Source of the DNA: Planctomycetales bacterium
Lineage (GTDB): Bacteria; Planctomycetota; Planctomycetia; Isosphaerales; Isosphaeraceae
Length of the DNA: 64,000 nt
NCBI GenBank assembly: GCA_027452145.1
Contig: DAIDHB010000331.1
Location: forward strand, 36,042-100,041
Reading direction: 5' to 3'
A model generated the notes under the pieces. The model was not told the DNA's origin, searched no databases, and saw nothing but the letters and a program-made list of their open reading frames with translations. Both the position numbers and the translations under genes were made by a program. Of the stretch, positions 10,749 through 19,782 are shown one piece after another; within the stretch, counting starts at the first letter, position 1, and every line of letters starts with the position of its first letter.

Positions 10749-11854
10749 GGCCCGCCCCCCCTCTCGGTGGATGATGCATGTCTGGCCCGGTGACCATGCA
10801 CCGATGACCCGACTTGTTGGTCTGGTATAAATGCGCAGTCGAGGCAAACTGGGTCAGATGGGTCAAATTTACAGATTGCTGGCTCTGCGGTCAATACGCA
10901 CGATGAGATTCGTGATCCATGCTGATAAAAACGGCTGGAGACCGTGATTTCACGGTTGATTTGATGCTTGCTATTGCGACCGCCGGCGACAGACTCCCGG
11001 CACTCGCCGACCGGCAACTTTTGCCAATACATGACATCATTGTTGGCATCATGCCTGGGCGTGATGGTTCGGTACAGGACGGCGGCCGACACGATCGGAG
11101 CGCGCGCAATGAACGCCGGCCGGGGTGCTATTCCCGCCAATCCGGGCCCAGGATCCTGGCCCGCCCGCCTGGTGCTTCCACACGACGTCAGAACGCGGAA
11201 TCGGTCCCGCCTACGCGCCTCCGTGGCGCCAGTGATGGCTCAACTCCCGATGACCGACAGCGAATCGTTTCAGGATCCATCAATGCAAAGAGGACAACTG
11301 GCATTGAACTCTAATGCCCGCGCACACACATTGCAAGCAAAAAATGAGCGGAAAATCTTGCACAATGTCGAACTTATAAGATTGAAAGTTCAAACCGGGC
11401 CGCCGGACGACGGGCCGGCCATCCCATCATGAAATGCAAATAGCACTTTTACGTCAGGCGGGCGCCGACGGCCCGCCGGGCCGGGCTCGCGACGCCGCCT
11501 CGGTTCGTCCACTGCCGACCGCCGACGGTCAATACTATGATTGCGTGCATGATATTATTACGTCTAGCAATCCAGAATCGTGGGATTCGCCAGATTGACG
11601 GTATTGTCGCTTGCTTGCCTTTAGGTAGCATGAGAGCCTTTATGATTGGCGAAAGCCATGACCTGACAGATGGGTGCATCAGAGCCCTTGCCTTGACCGG
11701 CCTGCGAGTCGGGTTGGTGACGGGAGCCGCCCGTCGTCGGGAGTCGGCCCGGTCTGGCCAGGTGAAATAACGCCCCGCCTGGGGCGAAATCCTCCGGGCT
11801 GGGCCGATTCCCACGGAGGGGCGGCCAGTCATCCGGTCAGGGAGGTCCAGGATC
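10749..11854. other. Intergenic region, no credible gene
   Basis: This 1.1-kb stretch separates the divergent giant-protein and methyltransferase genes. Several short frames are open on both strands, but none has recognisable protein character. Parts are more AT-rich than the surroundings, for example 11320-11400 and 11530-11650. Promoters for both flanking genes presumably lie here, but I could not pick a convincing -35/-10 pair. The last bases, 11835-11854, hold GGGAGG, the ribosome binding site of the next gene. Confidence 0.5.
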
Positions 11855-12520
11855 ATGAAACCGTCGCCGAAATGGGCGGTGGCGCTGTTCACGGTGGTGA
11901 ACCTGGCGGTCTACATTGGACTTGCGGCATGGGGGTGGGGCGGCTGGGCGTCGCTGATGGCGCATCCCGCGCGGGCCGCGGCTGTCCTTGTGACCGTGGC
12001 CGCCTCGGTCGTCGCGCCGCTCGCCGACGGCAATCTGTCGAGCGGTCGGCGCGAGGACACGCGCAATCGCTGGGTGCTCGTCCCGTTCCTCGTGATCGGC
12101 CTGCTGACGGGCTGGTTGCCGGCCTATACCGACCGCGTCGACTTCGGGACGATCGACGGCGACGTTACCCGTTATATCGGGCTCGCGCTGTTCGTCGTCG
12201 GGATCGTCTTGCGGATCCTGCCGGTGTTCGTCCTCGGCCGGCGGTTCAGCGGCTTCGTGGCGATCCAGGAAGGCCACCAGCTCGAGACCCACGGAGTCTA
12301 CGGCGTGATCCGACACCCCAGCTACCTCGGGCTGTTGCTCGGCCTGTTCGGCTGGTCGCTGGTCTTCCGCAGCATCCCCGGGCTCGTGCTCTCGCTGCTC
12401 CTGGTCCCGCCGCTGATCGCGCGGATCAGCTCCGAGGAAGCCCTGCTGGCGTCGGAGTTCGGCCAGCAATACGAGGAGTACCGCCGGCGCACCTGGCGGC
12501 TGGTGCCGTTCGTGTATTGA
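11855..12520 (+). CDS. Isoprenylcysteine carboxyl methyltransferase-like membrane protein
   Basis: This 221-residue integral membrane protein has about five hydrophobic segments. It carries the ICMT/PEMT-type signature in its C-terminal half: HGVYGVIRHPSYLG at about residues 146-159, followed by a hydrophobic stretch and the motif EEALLASEFGQQYEEYRRRT near the end. In this family these parts form the S-adenosylmethionine site, and the enzymes methylate small molecules, lipids or protein C-termini at the membrane; the bacterial substrates are mostly unknown. The start is supported by GGGAGG nine bases upstream of the ATG. The gene stands alone, with a hydrolase remnant downstream in the same direction. 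Family assignment is firm and substrate unknown. Confidence 0.85.
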   Translation: MKPSPKWAVALFTVVNLAVYIGLAAWGWGGWASLMAHPARAAAVLVTVAASVVAPLADGNLSSGRREDTRNRWVLVPFLVIGLLTGWLPAYTDRVDFGTIDGDVTRYIGLALFVVGIVLRILPVFVLGRRFSGFVAIQEGHQLETHGVYGVIRHPSYLGLLLGLFGWSLVFRSIPGLVLSLLLVPPLIARISSEEALLASEFGQQYEEYRRRTWRLVPFVY

Positions 12521-12621
12521 CGGCTCGGCGTCGATCAGGGCCTCCGGCGGGCCTGGCTCTCGGCCCGCGGGACCGGGCCTTCGCCCGCCGCTCGGCCCGG
12601 ACAGGGGACGGGCGCGCGTCC

Positions 12622-13026
12622 TTGAGCGGCGAGGTCGCCTCGATGGTCGCCTTCCGCCCGGGCGCGGGCGATTCGAAAGCCGAGGAACCGGTCGACCGAC
12701 TGGACTCCCGCCCGAACTTCCTGATCGAGGTCTATCCGGGCCCGATCGGCATTCCCCAGGCGATCCCGAAGGACGCCCCGCCGGCGTTCCTGATCGTGGC
12801 GAATGACGATCGGGGCGCCTCGCGGTCGATCGCCCGGCTATTCCAGGGCTACCGCGACGCCGGGGTCCCGGTCGAGGCTCACGTCTTCGCGCGCGGCGGC
12901 CATGCCTTTAACATGGGGAAGCGGGCGAAGCTCGCCTCACTCAAGAAATGGCCCGACCGCCTCGCCGACTGGATGCAGGACAACGACCTGCTCACTCCCC
13001 CCAAGAACCCGCTGGCACGCCCGTAG
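12622..13026 (+). pseudogene. C-terminal remnant of an alpha/beta-hydrolase (esterase)
   Basis: The frame encodes the last third of an acetyl-esterase/xylanase-type alpha/beta-hydrolase. Homology begins at about SGEVASMVAFRPGAGD, which in intact relatives directly follows the nucleophile serine. It continues through the catalytic-Asp region (ANDDRGAS) and the catalytic-His region (GGHAFNMG) to a normal-looking C-terminus. The oxyanion loop and the GxSxG elbow are absent. The sequence before 12622 does not resemble the missing part in any frame I could see. A TTG at 12622 could start translation, but the product would lack the nucleophile. I read it as a gene truncated at its 5' end. Confidence 0.7.
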
Positions 13027-13074
13027 CGACGGCCTTGCCCGTCGCCCCGTGCCGGGACGCCGAGATCCCCGGAC

Positions 13075-16000
13075 ATGCAGCGAACACCCCCACCGGCGGA
13101 CTCTCGACGACCCATGCGGAGCAGCCGTCTCGCGGCCCTGTCCTGCGTCATCCTGGGCGCGGCCGGCTGGTTGTCGGCGTCGGCGGGCGACGACCGCAAG
13201 CCGCCCGTGCCGTCGCCGTCGCCCGATGCCGCGCCCGTCGAGGCCCGCTTCCGCGCCGAGGTTCGCCCGTTCCTCGAGGCGTACTGCATCCGCTGCCACG
13301 GCAAGGAAAAACCGAAGGGTGAGCTGGACCTGAGCGTCTTCGCGACGGTCGAATCCGTGGCGAAAGATCTGGCGCGGTGGGACCTGGTGCTGGAGCAGCT
13401 CGAGGCCGGCACGATGCCGCCGGCGAAGGCCCCGCGGCGGCCGGACGGGTCGGCCCGCAAGGGCGTGATCGAATGGATCGGCGCCGTGCGTCGGCTCGAG
13501 GCGTCGCGGAACGCCGGGGATCCGGGGCACGTGCCGGCGCGCAGGCTCAGCAACGCCGAGTACGACAACACGATCCGCGACCTGACGGGCGTGGACCTGC
13601 ATCCGACCCGCGAGTTCCCCGTCGACCCGGCCAACGAGGCGGGGTTCGACAACTCGGCCGAGTCACTGGCGATGTCGCCGGCCCTGGTGAAGAAGTACCT
13701 CGAGGCCGCGCGCCTCGTCGCCGACCACCTGGTCCTGAAGCCCGACGGCCTGGCCTTCTCGCCGCACCCGATGCTCGCCGAAACGGATCGGGACAGGTAC
13801 TGCGTCAACGCGGTCATCGGCTTCTACAGGCGGCAGAGGACCGATCTCGCCGACTATTTCCTCGCCGCCTGGCGGTATCGTCATCGGGTGGAGCTCGGTC
13901 GCTCGGATGCGACGCTCAATGCCCTGGCCGACGAGGCCGGCCTCAGCCGTAAATACATGGCGACGATCTGGTCGACGCTGCACGACGGGCCCGAGCCGAT
14001 CGGCCCGATCGCCGCGCTGCGGGCGCTCTGGAACGAGCTGCCGGCACCCGTCGCGGGCAAGGCGGACGCGAAGCTCGCGCGGGCAGGCTGCGAGCGGATG
14101 CGCGACTTCGTGGTCGAGCTCCGCGGCCGGCTGGTGCCGGAGGTCAAGAACCTGCGGGCGCGGGGCATCGGCGCCGGGACGCAGCCGTTCGTCCTGTGGA
14201 AGAACCGGCGCATGGCGGCCAATCGGATGCGGTACGCGGGCGGCGGCCAGAAGGTCCGCGCGGCCGACCTGCACCTGACCGGAGCGTCGGCCCAGGCGCT
14301 GGCCTTCCCGGCGAGCCCGGAGGCGGCCATCTGCTCCGAGCGGGCCTTCGCGCGGTTCTGCCGGACGTTCCCGGACGCGTTCTATGTCTCCGAGCGGGCG
14401 CGGGTGTACCTCGATCCGAAGGGCGAGAAGGGGAACAAGGGCCGGCTCCTGAGCGCCGGGTTCCACAGCATGACGGGCTACTTCCGCGACGACGGGCCGC
14501 TGTACGAGCTGATGCTCGACGAGGCCGGCCGGAGGGAGCTCGACCGGCTCTGGGACGAGTTCGACTTCATCACCGACGCCCCGATGCGGCAATATGCCAG
14601 CTACCTCTGGTTCGAGCGCGCCGAGACCGGCTTCCTGCGGGGCGATCCGGCTTTCGACTTCGTCCGGGCCGAGGACCGCGATGCGGCCTCCGAGCCGAAG
14701 ATGCACCGGTTCGCCGAGGTCTACCTGGCCAAGGCGCGCCGGTTCGGCGCAAGGGACGAGGCGATCCATGCCATTGAGGACCAGTTCCGCATCATCGCGG
14801 CGACGATCCGCCGGGTCGAGCGAGAGCGAGCGGACGCCGAGCCTCGCCACATCGAGGCGCTCCGGCGGTTCGCCGGGCGGGCGTTCCGCCGGCCGCTCAC
14901 CGAGCCCGAGCGCCGGGGGATCGCCGAGTTCTACCGGACGCTCCGCGATTCGGACGGCCTGAGCCACGAGGACGCCGTGCGCGACTCGGTCGTCGGCATC
15001 CTGATGTCGCCGCATTTCTGCTACCGGGTCGACCGGGTCTCGGAGAGCCTGTCCAGAGGAGGTTCTCAACGGGAGGCCGAGCCTGCCGGCGAGCCGGCTT
15101 CTCAGGCTCGGCAGGAGCCTCGCCCTCCCAACGGCCGGCGATCGCGAGTCGCTGGGAAGGCCGAGCCTCCCGGCGAGCCGGCTTCTCAGGCTCGGCAGGA
15201 GCCTCGCCCTCCCGATCCTGGGGCGGTGCCGGAACCGGCGGGCGAGGCGCGAAGCGCCGGCGCCGGGAGCTTCGCCGTGCGTCCGCTGTCGGATTATGCC
15301 CTGGCGAGCCGGCTGAGCTATTTCCTCTGGGCCAGCATGCCGGACAACGAGCTGCTCGGCCGGGCCGAGGCGGGCGACCTGCACGAGCCGTCGGTCCTGG
15401 CGTCGCAGACGCGGCGGATGCTCCGCGACCCGAAGGTGCGCGGGCTGGCCGTCGAGTTCGGCGGCAACTGGCTCGACTTCCGCCGGTTCGAGCAGCACAA
15501 CAGCGTCGATCGCACGCGGTTCCCGGCGTTCGACGACGCGCTGCGGCGGTCGATGTTCGAGGAGCCGGTGCGGTTCCTCGTGGACGTCGCCCGGAACGAC
15601 CGACCGGTGGCCGAGCTGATCGAGGCGAAGCACACGTTCGTCAACGCGGCACTCGCGCGGCACTACGGGATGCCGGTCCTCTCGGCGAAGGAGGGTTCGG
15701 ACGGCTGGTTCCGGGTCGACGACGCCGACCGATACGGCCGCGGCGGGCTGCTGCCGATGGCCGTGTTCCTCACCCGGAACTCGCCGGGACTGCGGACCAG
15801 CCCGGTGAAGCGCGGGTACTGGGTCGTGCGCCGGATCATCGGCGAGACGATTCCCGCGCCCCCGCCGAACGTCCCCGACCTGCCCGACGACGAGGCCAGG
15901 CTGGGCGACCGGACGCTGCGCGAGACGCTCGAGCGGCACCGGGCCGACAAGGCCTGCGCCGGCTGCCACGAGCGGTTCGACTCGCTCGGCCTGGCGTTCG

Positions 16001-16347
16001 AGGGCTACGGACCGATCGGCGAGCGGCGCAAGGTGGACCTCGGCGGCCGGCCGGTGGACACCCGCGCGACGTTCCCGCGCGGCGGCGAGGGCTCGGGGCT
16101 CGAGGGGATCCGGGCCTACGTCGAATCGGTGCGCCGCGACGAGTTCGCGGACAACGTCTGCCGCAAGCTGCTGGCCTACGCCCTCGGGCGGAGTTTGATC
16201 CCGTCGGACGACGCGACGGTCGCCGCCATGCGGCGGCGGCTCGACGCCGACGGCGGGCGCTTCGGCGCCCTCGTCGAGGCGATCGTCACCAGCCCCCAGT
16301 TCCGGAACAAGCGGATCGAGACCCACACGCCGGAGTCATCGCGATGA
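13075..16347 (+). CDS. PSCyt1/DUF1587/DUF1592/DUF1588/DUF1585 protein
   Basis: This 1,090-residue exported protein has the planctomycete cytochrome-like domain order. A signal peptide is followed by a PSCyt1-type haem motif CIRCH at residues 71-75. DUF1587 lies near 155-225, DUF1595 near 595-650, DUF1592 near 735-880, DUF1588 near 890-1005 with a second CAGCH at about 962-966, and DUF1585 near 1010-1083. In this family the CxxCH motifs are thought to bind haem c, and the genes are nearly always paired with a DUF1552 gene, as here. A second possible start at 13114 would place the signal peptide at the N-terminus. Residues about 666-713 are not part of the family: they come from two copies of a DNA hairpin repeat read in frame. 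The stop overlaps the next start in ATGA. Confidence 0.93.
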   Translation: MQRTPPPADSRRPMRSSRLAALSCVILGAAGWLSASAGDDRKPPVPSPSPDAAPVEARFRAEVRPFLEAYCIRCHGKEKPKGELDLSVFATVESVAKDLARWDLVLEQLEAGTMPPAKAPRRPDGSARKGVIEWIGAVRRLEASRNAGDPGHVPARRLSNAEYDNTIRDLTGVDLHPTREFPVDPANEAGFDNSAESLAMSPALVKKYLEAARLVADHLVLKPDGLAFSPHPMLAETDRDRYCVNAVIGFYRRQRTDLADYFLAAWRYRHRVELGRSDATLNALADEAGLSRKYMATIWSTLHDGPEPIGPIAALRALWNELPAPVAGKADAKLARAGCERMRDFVVELRGRLVPEVKNLRARGIGAGTQPFVLWKNRRMAANRMRYAGGGQKVRAADLHLTGASAQALAFPASPEAAICSERAFARFCRTFPDAFYVSERARVYLDPKGEKGNKGRLLSAGFHSMTGYFRDDGPLYELMLDEAGRRELDRLWDEFDFITDAPMRQYASYLWFERAETGFLRGDPAFDFVRAEDRDAASEPKMHRFAEVYLAKARRFGARDEAIHAIEDQFRIIAATIRRVERERADAEPRHIEALRRFAGRAFRRPLTEPERRGIAEFYRTLRDSDGLSHEDAVRDSVVGILMSPHFCYRVDRVSESLSRGGSQREAEPAGEPASQARQEPRPPNGRRSRVAGKAEPPGEPASQARQEPRPPDPGAVPEPAGEARSAGAGSFAVRPLSDYALASRLSYFLWASMPDNELLGRAEAGDLHEPSVLASQTRRMLRDPKVRGLAVEFGGNWLDFRRFEQHNSVDRTRFPAFDDALRRSMFEEPVRFLVDVARNDRPVAELIEAKHTFVNAALARHYGMPVLSAKEGSDGWFRVDDADRYGRGGLLPMAVFLTRNSPGLRTSPVKRGYWVVRRIIGETIPAPPPNVPDLPDDEARLGDRTLRETLERHRADKACAGCHERFDSLGLAFEGYGPIGERRKVDLGGRPVDTRATFPRGGEGSGLEGIRAYVESVRRDEFADNVCRKLLAYALGRSLIPSDDATVAAMRRRLDADGGRFGALVEAIVTSPQFRNKRIETHTPESSR
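15071..15129. repeat. Hairpin repeat inside the DUF1592 gene, copy 1
   Basis: This 59-bp unit runs from GGGAGGCCGAG to CTCGCCCTCCC and can fold into an imperfect hairpin, its two ends being near-reverse complements. It is read in frame as a run rich in E, P, A, Q and R between two conserved domains of the host protein. A second copy starts 83 bp downstream. Confidence 0.75.
15154..15213. repeat. Hairpin repeat inside the DUF1592 gene, copy 2
   Basis: This is a 60-bp near-copy of the unit at 15071-15129, separated from it by 24 bp. Aligned positions of the two copies are 84 bp apart, which is 28 codons, so both are read in the same frame and give almost the same peptide (GEPASQARQEPRPP in both). 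Confidence 0.75.
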
Positions 16348-17696
16348 AGAATGCCCAGACCATGGGAGACGACCGGAGCGAGATCGGGGCGACCCGCCGC
16401 GCGTTCCTCCGCGGCGCGGGGGTGACGATGGCCCTGCCGTGGCTCGAGTCGCTGAGTGCCCTGGGGGCGACCGGCGATACCGCCGCGGCGGCGACTCCGC
16501 CGAAGCGGTTCGCGGTGCTGTTCATGGGCTGCGGCGTCAACCCGGATCACTGGTGGGCGAAGGGCTCGGGCGCCTCGATGGAGCTGGGCCGCTGCCTCGA
16601 GCCGCTGGCGCCGATCCGGGCGAAGCTGAACGTGGTCAATGGCCTGTTCAACCGCCAGGCGCTGGGCGTCGGCATCCACCCCGGCCAGACGGGGAATATC
16701 CTCTCGGGGGCGGCGCTCCAGAAGGGGGCCGAGCTGAAGGGCGGCGTCAGCGTCGACCAGGTCCTGGCGCGTCACCTGGGCGAGGAGTCGGCCCAGCCGA
16801 GCATGGTCCTCGGCTGCGAGCAGCCGATCACCGGCTACCACGAGACGAATTTCTCGATGGCGTATAGCTCGCACATCTCGTGGCAGAGCGCGACCTCGCC
16901 GGTGCCGATGGAGGTCTATCCGTCATTGGCCTTCGATGCCCTGTTCGACAACCGCGGGAGCAAGCGGAACCAGAGCATCCTCGACCGCGTGCGCGACGAG
17001 GCCGCCGGGCTGAGCCGGTCGCTGGCGCCCGGCGATCGCGCCCGGCTGGACGAGTACCTGACGAGCGTGCGCGAGGTCGAGCGGCGGGTCGTGCCGATGC
17101 GGCGCGACAAGGCCGCGGGCGACGCCCGCGCCGCCGATCGCAACCGGCCGGCGCTCACCATGCCCCGGCCCGAGAACGGCCTGCCCGAGGACATCCGCGA
17201 GCACATGCGGCTGATGTGCGACCTGATCGCCCTGGGCTTCCAGACCGACAAGACGCGAATCGCCACGCTCCTGCTCTGCCGGGACATCTCGGGGCTGTTC
17301 TACCCGTTCCTCGACGTGACGTCGGCGCACCACGGGGCATCGCACGACGACCGGTCGGACGGCTACCTTCGAGTGACGCAGTTCTATGTGAGTCAGCTCG
17401 CGTACCTGGCGGCGAAGCTCGACGCGATGCGCGAGGGCGAGGGGACGGTGCTCGACAGCACCTGCCTGCTGTTCACGAACAGTCTGTGGTCGGGCACGAA
17501 GCACGACGCGACGAAGGTGCCCGTGCTGCTGGCCGGCGGGCTCGGCGGCACGCTCGCGACCGGCCGGGTGCTCGACTACCGCGGCCGGCCCGATCCCGAG
17601 CGGCGGCTCTGCTCGCTCTACCTCGGGATCATGGACCGGATGGGCGTGAAGCTCGACCACTTCGGCGACGCGAGGGAGCGGCTGGCGGGGCTTTGA
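16344..17696 (+). CDS. DUF1552 domain-containing exported protein
   Basis: This 450-residue protein starts with a twin-arginine signal, TRRAFLRGAGVTMALPW, at about residues 18-34. The DUF1552 domain fills the rest, including FMGCGVNPDHWW and the C-terminal part with LLFTNSLWSGTKHD. The start ATG overlaps the upstream stop in ATGA, so the two genes are translationally coupled. DUF1552 proteins almost always accompany the DUF1592-type cytochrome-like protein; the pair probably works together in the periplasm, but the reaction is not known. The downstream oxidoreductase gene converges on this one, with 40 bp between the stops and no clear T-run terminator. Confidence 0.93.
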   Translation: MKNAQTMGDDRSEIGATRRAFLRGAGVTMALPWLESLSALGATGDTAAAATPPKRFAVLFMGCGVNPDHWWAKGSGASMELGRCLEPLAPIRAKLNVVNGLFNRQALGVGIHPGQTGNILSGAALQKGAELKGGVSVDQVLARHLGEESAQPSMVLGCEQPITGYHETNFSMAYSSHISWQSATSPVPMEVYPSLAFDALFDNRGSKRNQSILDRVRDEAAGLSRSLAPGDRARLDEYLTSVREVERRVVPMRRDKAAGDARAADRNRPALTMPRPENGLPEDIREHMRLMCDLIALGFQTDKTRIATLLLCRDISGLFYPFLDVTSAHHGASHDDRSDGYLRVTQFYVSQLAYLAAKLDAMREGEGTVLDSTCLLFTNSLWSGTKHDATKVPVLLAGGLGGTLATGRVLDYRGRPDPERRLCSLYLGIMDRMGVKLDHFGDARERLAGL

Positions 17697-17736
17697 GGAC
17701 GCGAGACCGCCGGATGGACGGCAGTCGCAAAGATCC

Positions 17737-18882
17737 TCAGCGCTCGTCGTCGAGCGAGCGGTTCCGCGCGGGGATCTCGGCGCCGGTGCCCTGCTGGCGC
17801 AGGCCCTTGAGCCGCCAGGCGTGCGGGCCCTGGAGCGCGGGGCTGGACTCGGCGGAGGGGATCGGCGGCGGCATGCCCGCGCCGTCCCATCGGTGCGATT
17901 CCAGGCTGCGGAGCACCTGGTCGGCCAGCCGCATGACGCGCAGGCCGTCCTCGCCGTCGACCCGAGGGCGCGACAGGCCGCGCGCGGCGGCGATGAAGTT
18001 TTCGAGCTCGAGCGCCAGTTGCTCGGTCCCCTCGTACGGGACCTGGTCGACCCGGAGCATCTTGCCGAAGACGTAGTCCTTGATCGCGGCGGCCTGCGAG
18101 AGGTCCACGCCGTCGAGGTCGGGCCGGCCGCGGAGCTGATCCGTCGGGCGGACGAGCGTCGCCTGCCGGGCGGCGAAGTCGAGCGAGGCATAGCCCTCGG
18201 CGCCCCAGACCCGCATCTTCCGCACGGCGCTGTAACTCGCCCGGCTGGCCGTGACGTTGGCCACCGTGCCGTCGGTGAACTCGATCCGGGCGTTGGCGAC
18301 GTCCTCGTGCTCGCCGAAGAGGCTCAGTCCCACCGCCGATACCGACTGCGCCGGCGCGTCGACCATGGAGAGAATCAGGTCCAGGTCGTGGATCATCAGG
18401 TCGTGGACGACGCCGATATCCGTCGAGCGGAAGGTGAACGTCGCCAGCCGCTCGGCGTTGATATAGCGCGGCCGCACGCCCAGGTCGTCGATCGCCCGCA
18501 GCGCGGGATTGAACCGCTCGATGTGCCCGATCTGAAGCACGGCCCCGGTGGCGCGGGCCAGGGCGGCCATCTGCTCGGCCTCGGCCAGCGACACGGCCAT
18601 CGGCTTCTCGACCAGGGTGGCGATCCCGCGGGCCAGGAAGGCGACGGCGACCTCGCGGTGCATCACCGTGGGCACGGCGATCGTCACGGCGTCGACCAGG
18701 TCGACCAGCCGGCGGTAGTCGTCGAACGCCGCGGTCCGGCACCGATCGGCGATCGTCGCCGCCCGCTCGGCGTCGTGGTCGGCGATGCCGACCAGGCGGA
18801 TTCCCGGCATCGCCGAGAGGATCCGGGCGTGGTGCTGACCGAGATGCCCGACCCCGACGACTCCGACTCGCAATGGCGTCAT
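17737..18882 (-). CDS. Gfo/Idh/MocA-family oxidoreductase of the lipid A operon
   Basis: The 381-residue protein has an N-terminal Rossmann fold (VGVVGVGHLGQHHARIL), the family motif EKP (LVEKPMAVSLAEAEQM, near residue 96), and the substrate-binding C-terminal domain (IGHIERFNPALRA, IGVVHDLMIHDLDLILS). The start ATG at 18882 overlaps the lpxA stop by four bases, so the genes are coupled. Gfo/Idh/MocA enzymes beside lpxA occur elsewhere: GnnA oxidises the 3-OH of UDP-GlcNAc so that GnnB can aminate it, giving 3-amino lipid A. No GnnB-like aminotransferase is in the window, so a GnnA role is only a hypothesis. The last roughly 50 residues are a low-conservation tail. Confidence 0.88.
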   Translation of the reverse strand: MTPLRVGVVGVGHLGQHHARILSAMPGIRLVGIADHDAERAATIADRCRTAAFDDYRRLVDLVDAVTIAVPTVMHREVAVAFLARGIATLVEKPMAVSLAEAEQMAALARATGAVLQIGHIERFNPALRAIDDLGVRPRYINAERLATFTFRSTDIGVVHDLMIHDLDLILSMVDAPAQSVSAVGLSLFGEHEDVANARIEFTDGTVANVTASRASYSAVRKMRVWGAEGYASLDFAARQATLVRPTDQLRGRPDLDGVDLSQAAAIKDYVFGKMLRVDQVPYEGTEQLALELENFIAAARGLSRPRVDGEDGLRVMRLADQVLRSLESHRWDGAGMPPPIPSAESSPALQGPHAWRLKGLRQQGTGAEIPARNRSLDDER

Positions 18883-19691
18883 CCTTGTGCCTTCCTCCAG
18901 CGCTCGCGCGCCCGGCCCTGTTTGCCGAGGTGCTGGGCCTCGATGAACTCCAGCAGGCTCTTCACCTCGGGGCAGAGGTGACCATGAGACTCGAGAATCC
19001 CCGCGGCGTGCGCGGCGGTCATCTTCGCCCGGTAGATCAGCCGGTGCGCCTCGTGCAGCGCCGTGATCGCCTCGGCGGAGATCCCGTGCCGGCGCAGGCC
19101 GACGACGTTGATGCAGCGGACCTTCGACGGGTTGCCGTCGATGATCATGTAGCGGGGGACGTCGTGGTAGATCCGCGATAGGCCGCCGACGTAGCTGAAC
19201 TCGCCGAAGGTGACGAACGGGTGGACGCCGACGCCGCCCGAGATCGTCACGCACGACTCGACGTGCCCGTGGCCGCCGAGCATGGTGTTATTCGCGATGA
19301 TCACCCGGTCCTCGATCACGCAGTCGTGCGCGACGTGGACGTTCACCATCAGGAGGTTGTCCGAGCCGAGGCGGGTGAGTCCGACCTCCTTCTCGCTGGC
19401 GCGGTGGATCGTGACGCCCTCGCGGATGACATTGCGGTCGCCGATCTCGACGCGGGTGTCGGTCCCCTTGTACGAGACGTCCTGCGGCTCGCCGCCGATG
19501 ACGGCGAACGGATGCACGACGTTGTCCTCGCCGATGGTCGTGCGGCCGTAGACGCAGGCATGGGCGATCAGGCGCGTGCCGCGGCCGATCTGGACCTCGG
19601 GCCCGACCACGCAGTACGGGCCGACCTCGACGTCGTCGGCGAGTTCCGCGCGGGGGTCCACGCAGGCGGTGTCGGCAATCAGGGTCGCCAT
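18879..19691 (-). CDS. lpxA: UDP-N-acetylglucosamine O-acyltransferase LpxA
   Basis: LpxA transfers the first R-3-hydroxyacyl chain to UDP-GlcNAc in lipid A synthesis in the cytoplasm. The 270-residue protein shows the left-handed beta-helix hexapeptide repeats over about residues 1-190 (for example VEVGPYCVVGPEVQIG). The catalytic-His segment is NVHVAHDCVIED, near residue 125, with the nearby GGHGHVE loop, and the C-terminal helical domain is present. Length is normal for the family. GGAGG sits 11 bases upstream of the start. It is 91 bp downstream of lpxC-fabZ and coupled to the oxidoreductase that follows. Confidence 0.96.
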   Translation of the reverse strand: MATLIADTACVDPRAELADDVEVGPYCVVGPEVQIGRGTRLIAHACVYGRTTIGEDNVVHPFAVIGGEPQDVSYKGTDTRVEIGDRNVIREGVTIHRASEKEVGLTRLGSDNLLMVNVHVAHDCVIEDRVIIANNTMLGGHGHVESCVTISGGVGVHPFVTFGEFSYVGGLSRIYHDVPRYMIIDGNPSKVRCINVVGLRRHGISAEAITALHEAHRLIYRAKMTAAHAAGILESHGHLCPEVKSLLEFIEAQHLGKQGRARERWRKAQG

Positions 19692-19782
19692 GTCGCTGGG
19701 ATCCTCCGGAAGAGTTCGAAGAGGGCGATCTCGGCCGGCTGGGCGTGCCTCACCCGGCGCCCGGCCCCGCGCCCGAACGAAG

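Noticed and set aside
11674..12621. Rightward extension of the hydrolase frame across the methyltransferase gene
   Set aside because: The sequence is R-rich and overlaps the well-supported ICMT-like gene in another frame; only the part after 12622 resembles a hydrolase.
13663..16326. Leftward 887-codon frame opposite the DUF1592 gene
   Set aside because: It has no recognisable motifs, and the opposite strand has the full domain series.
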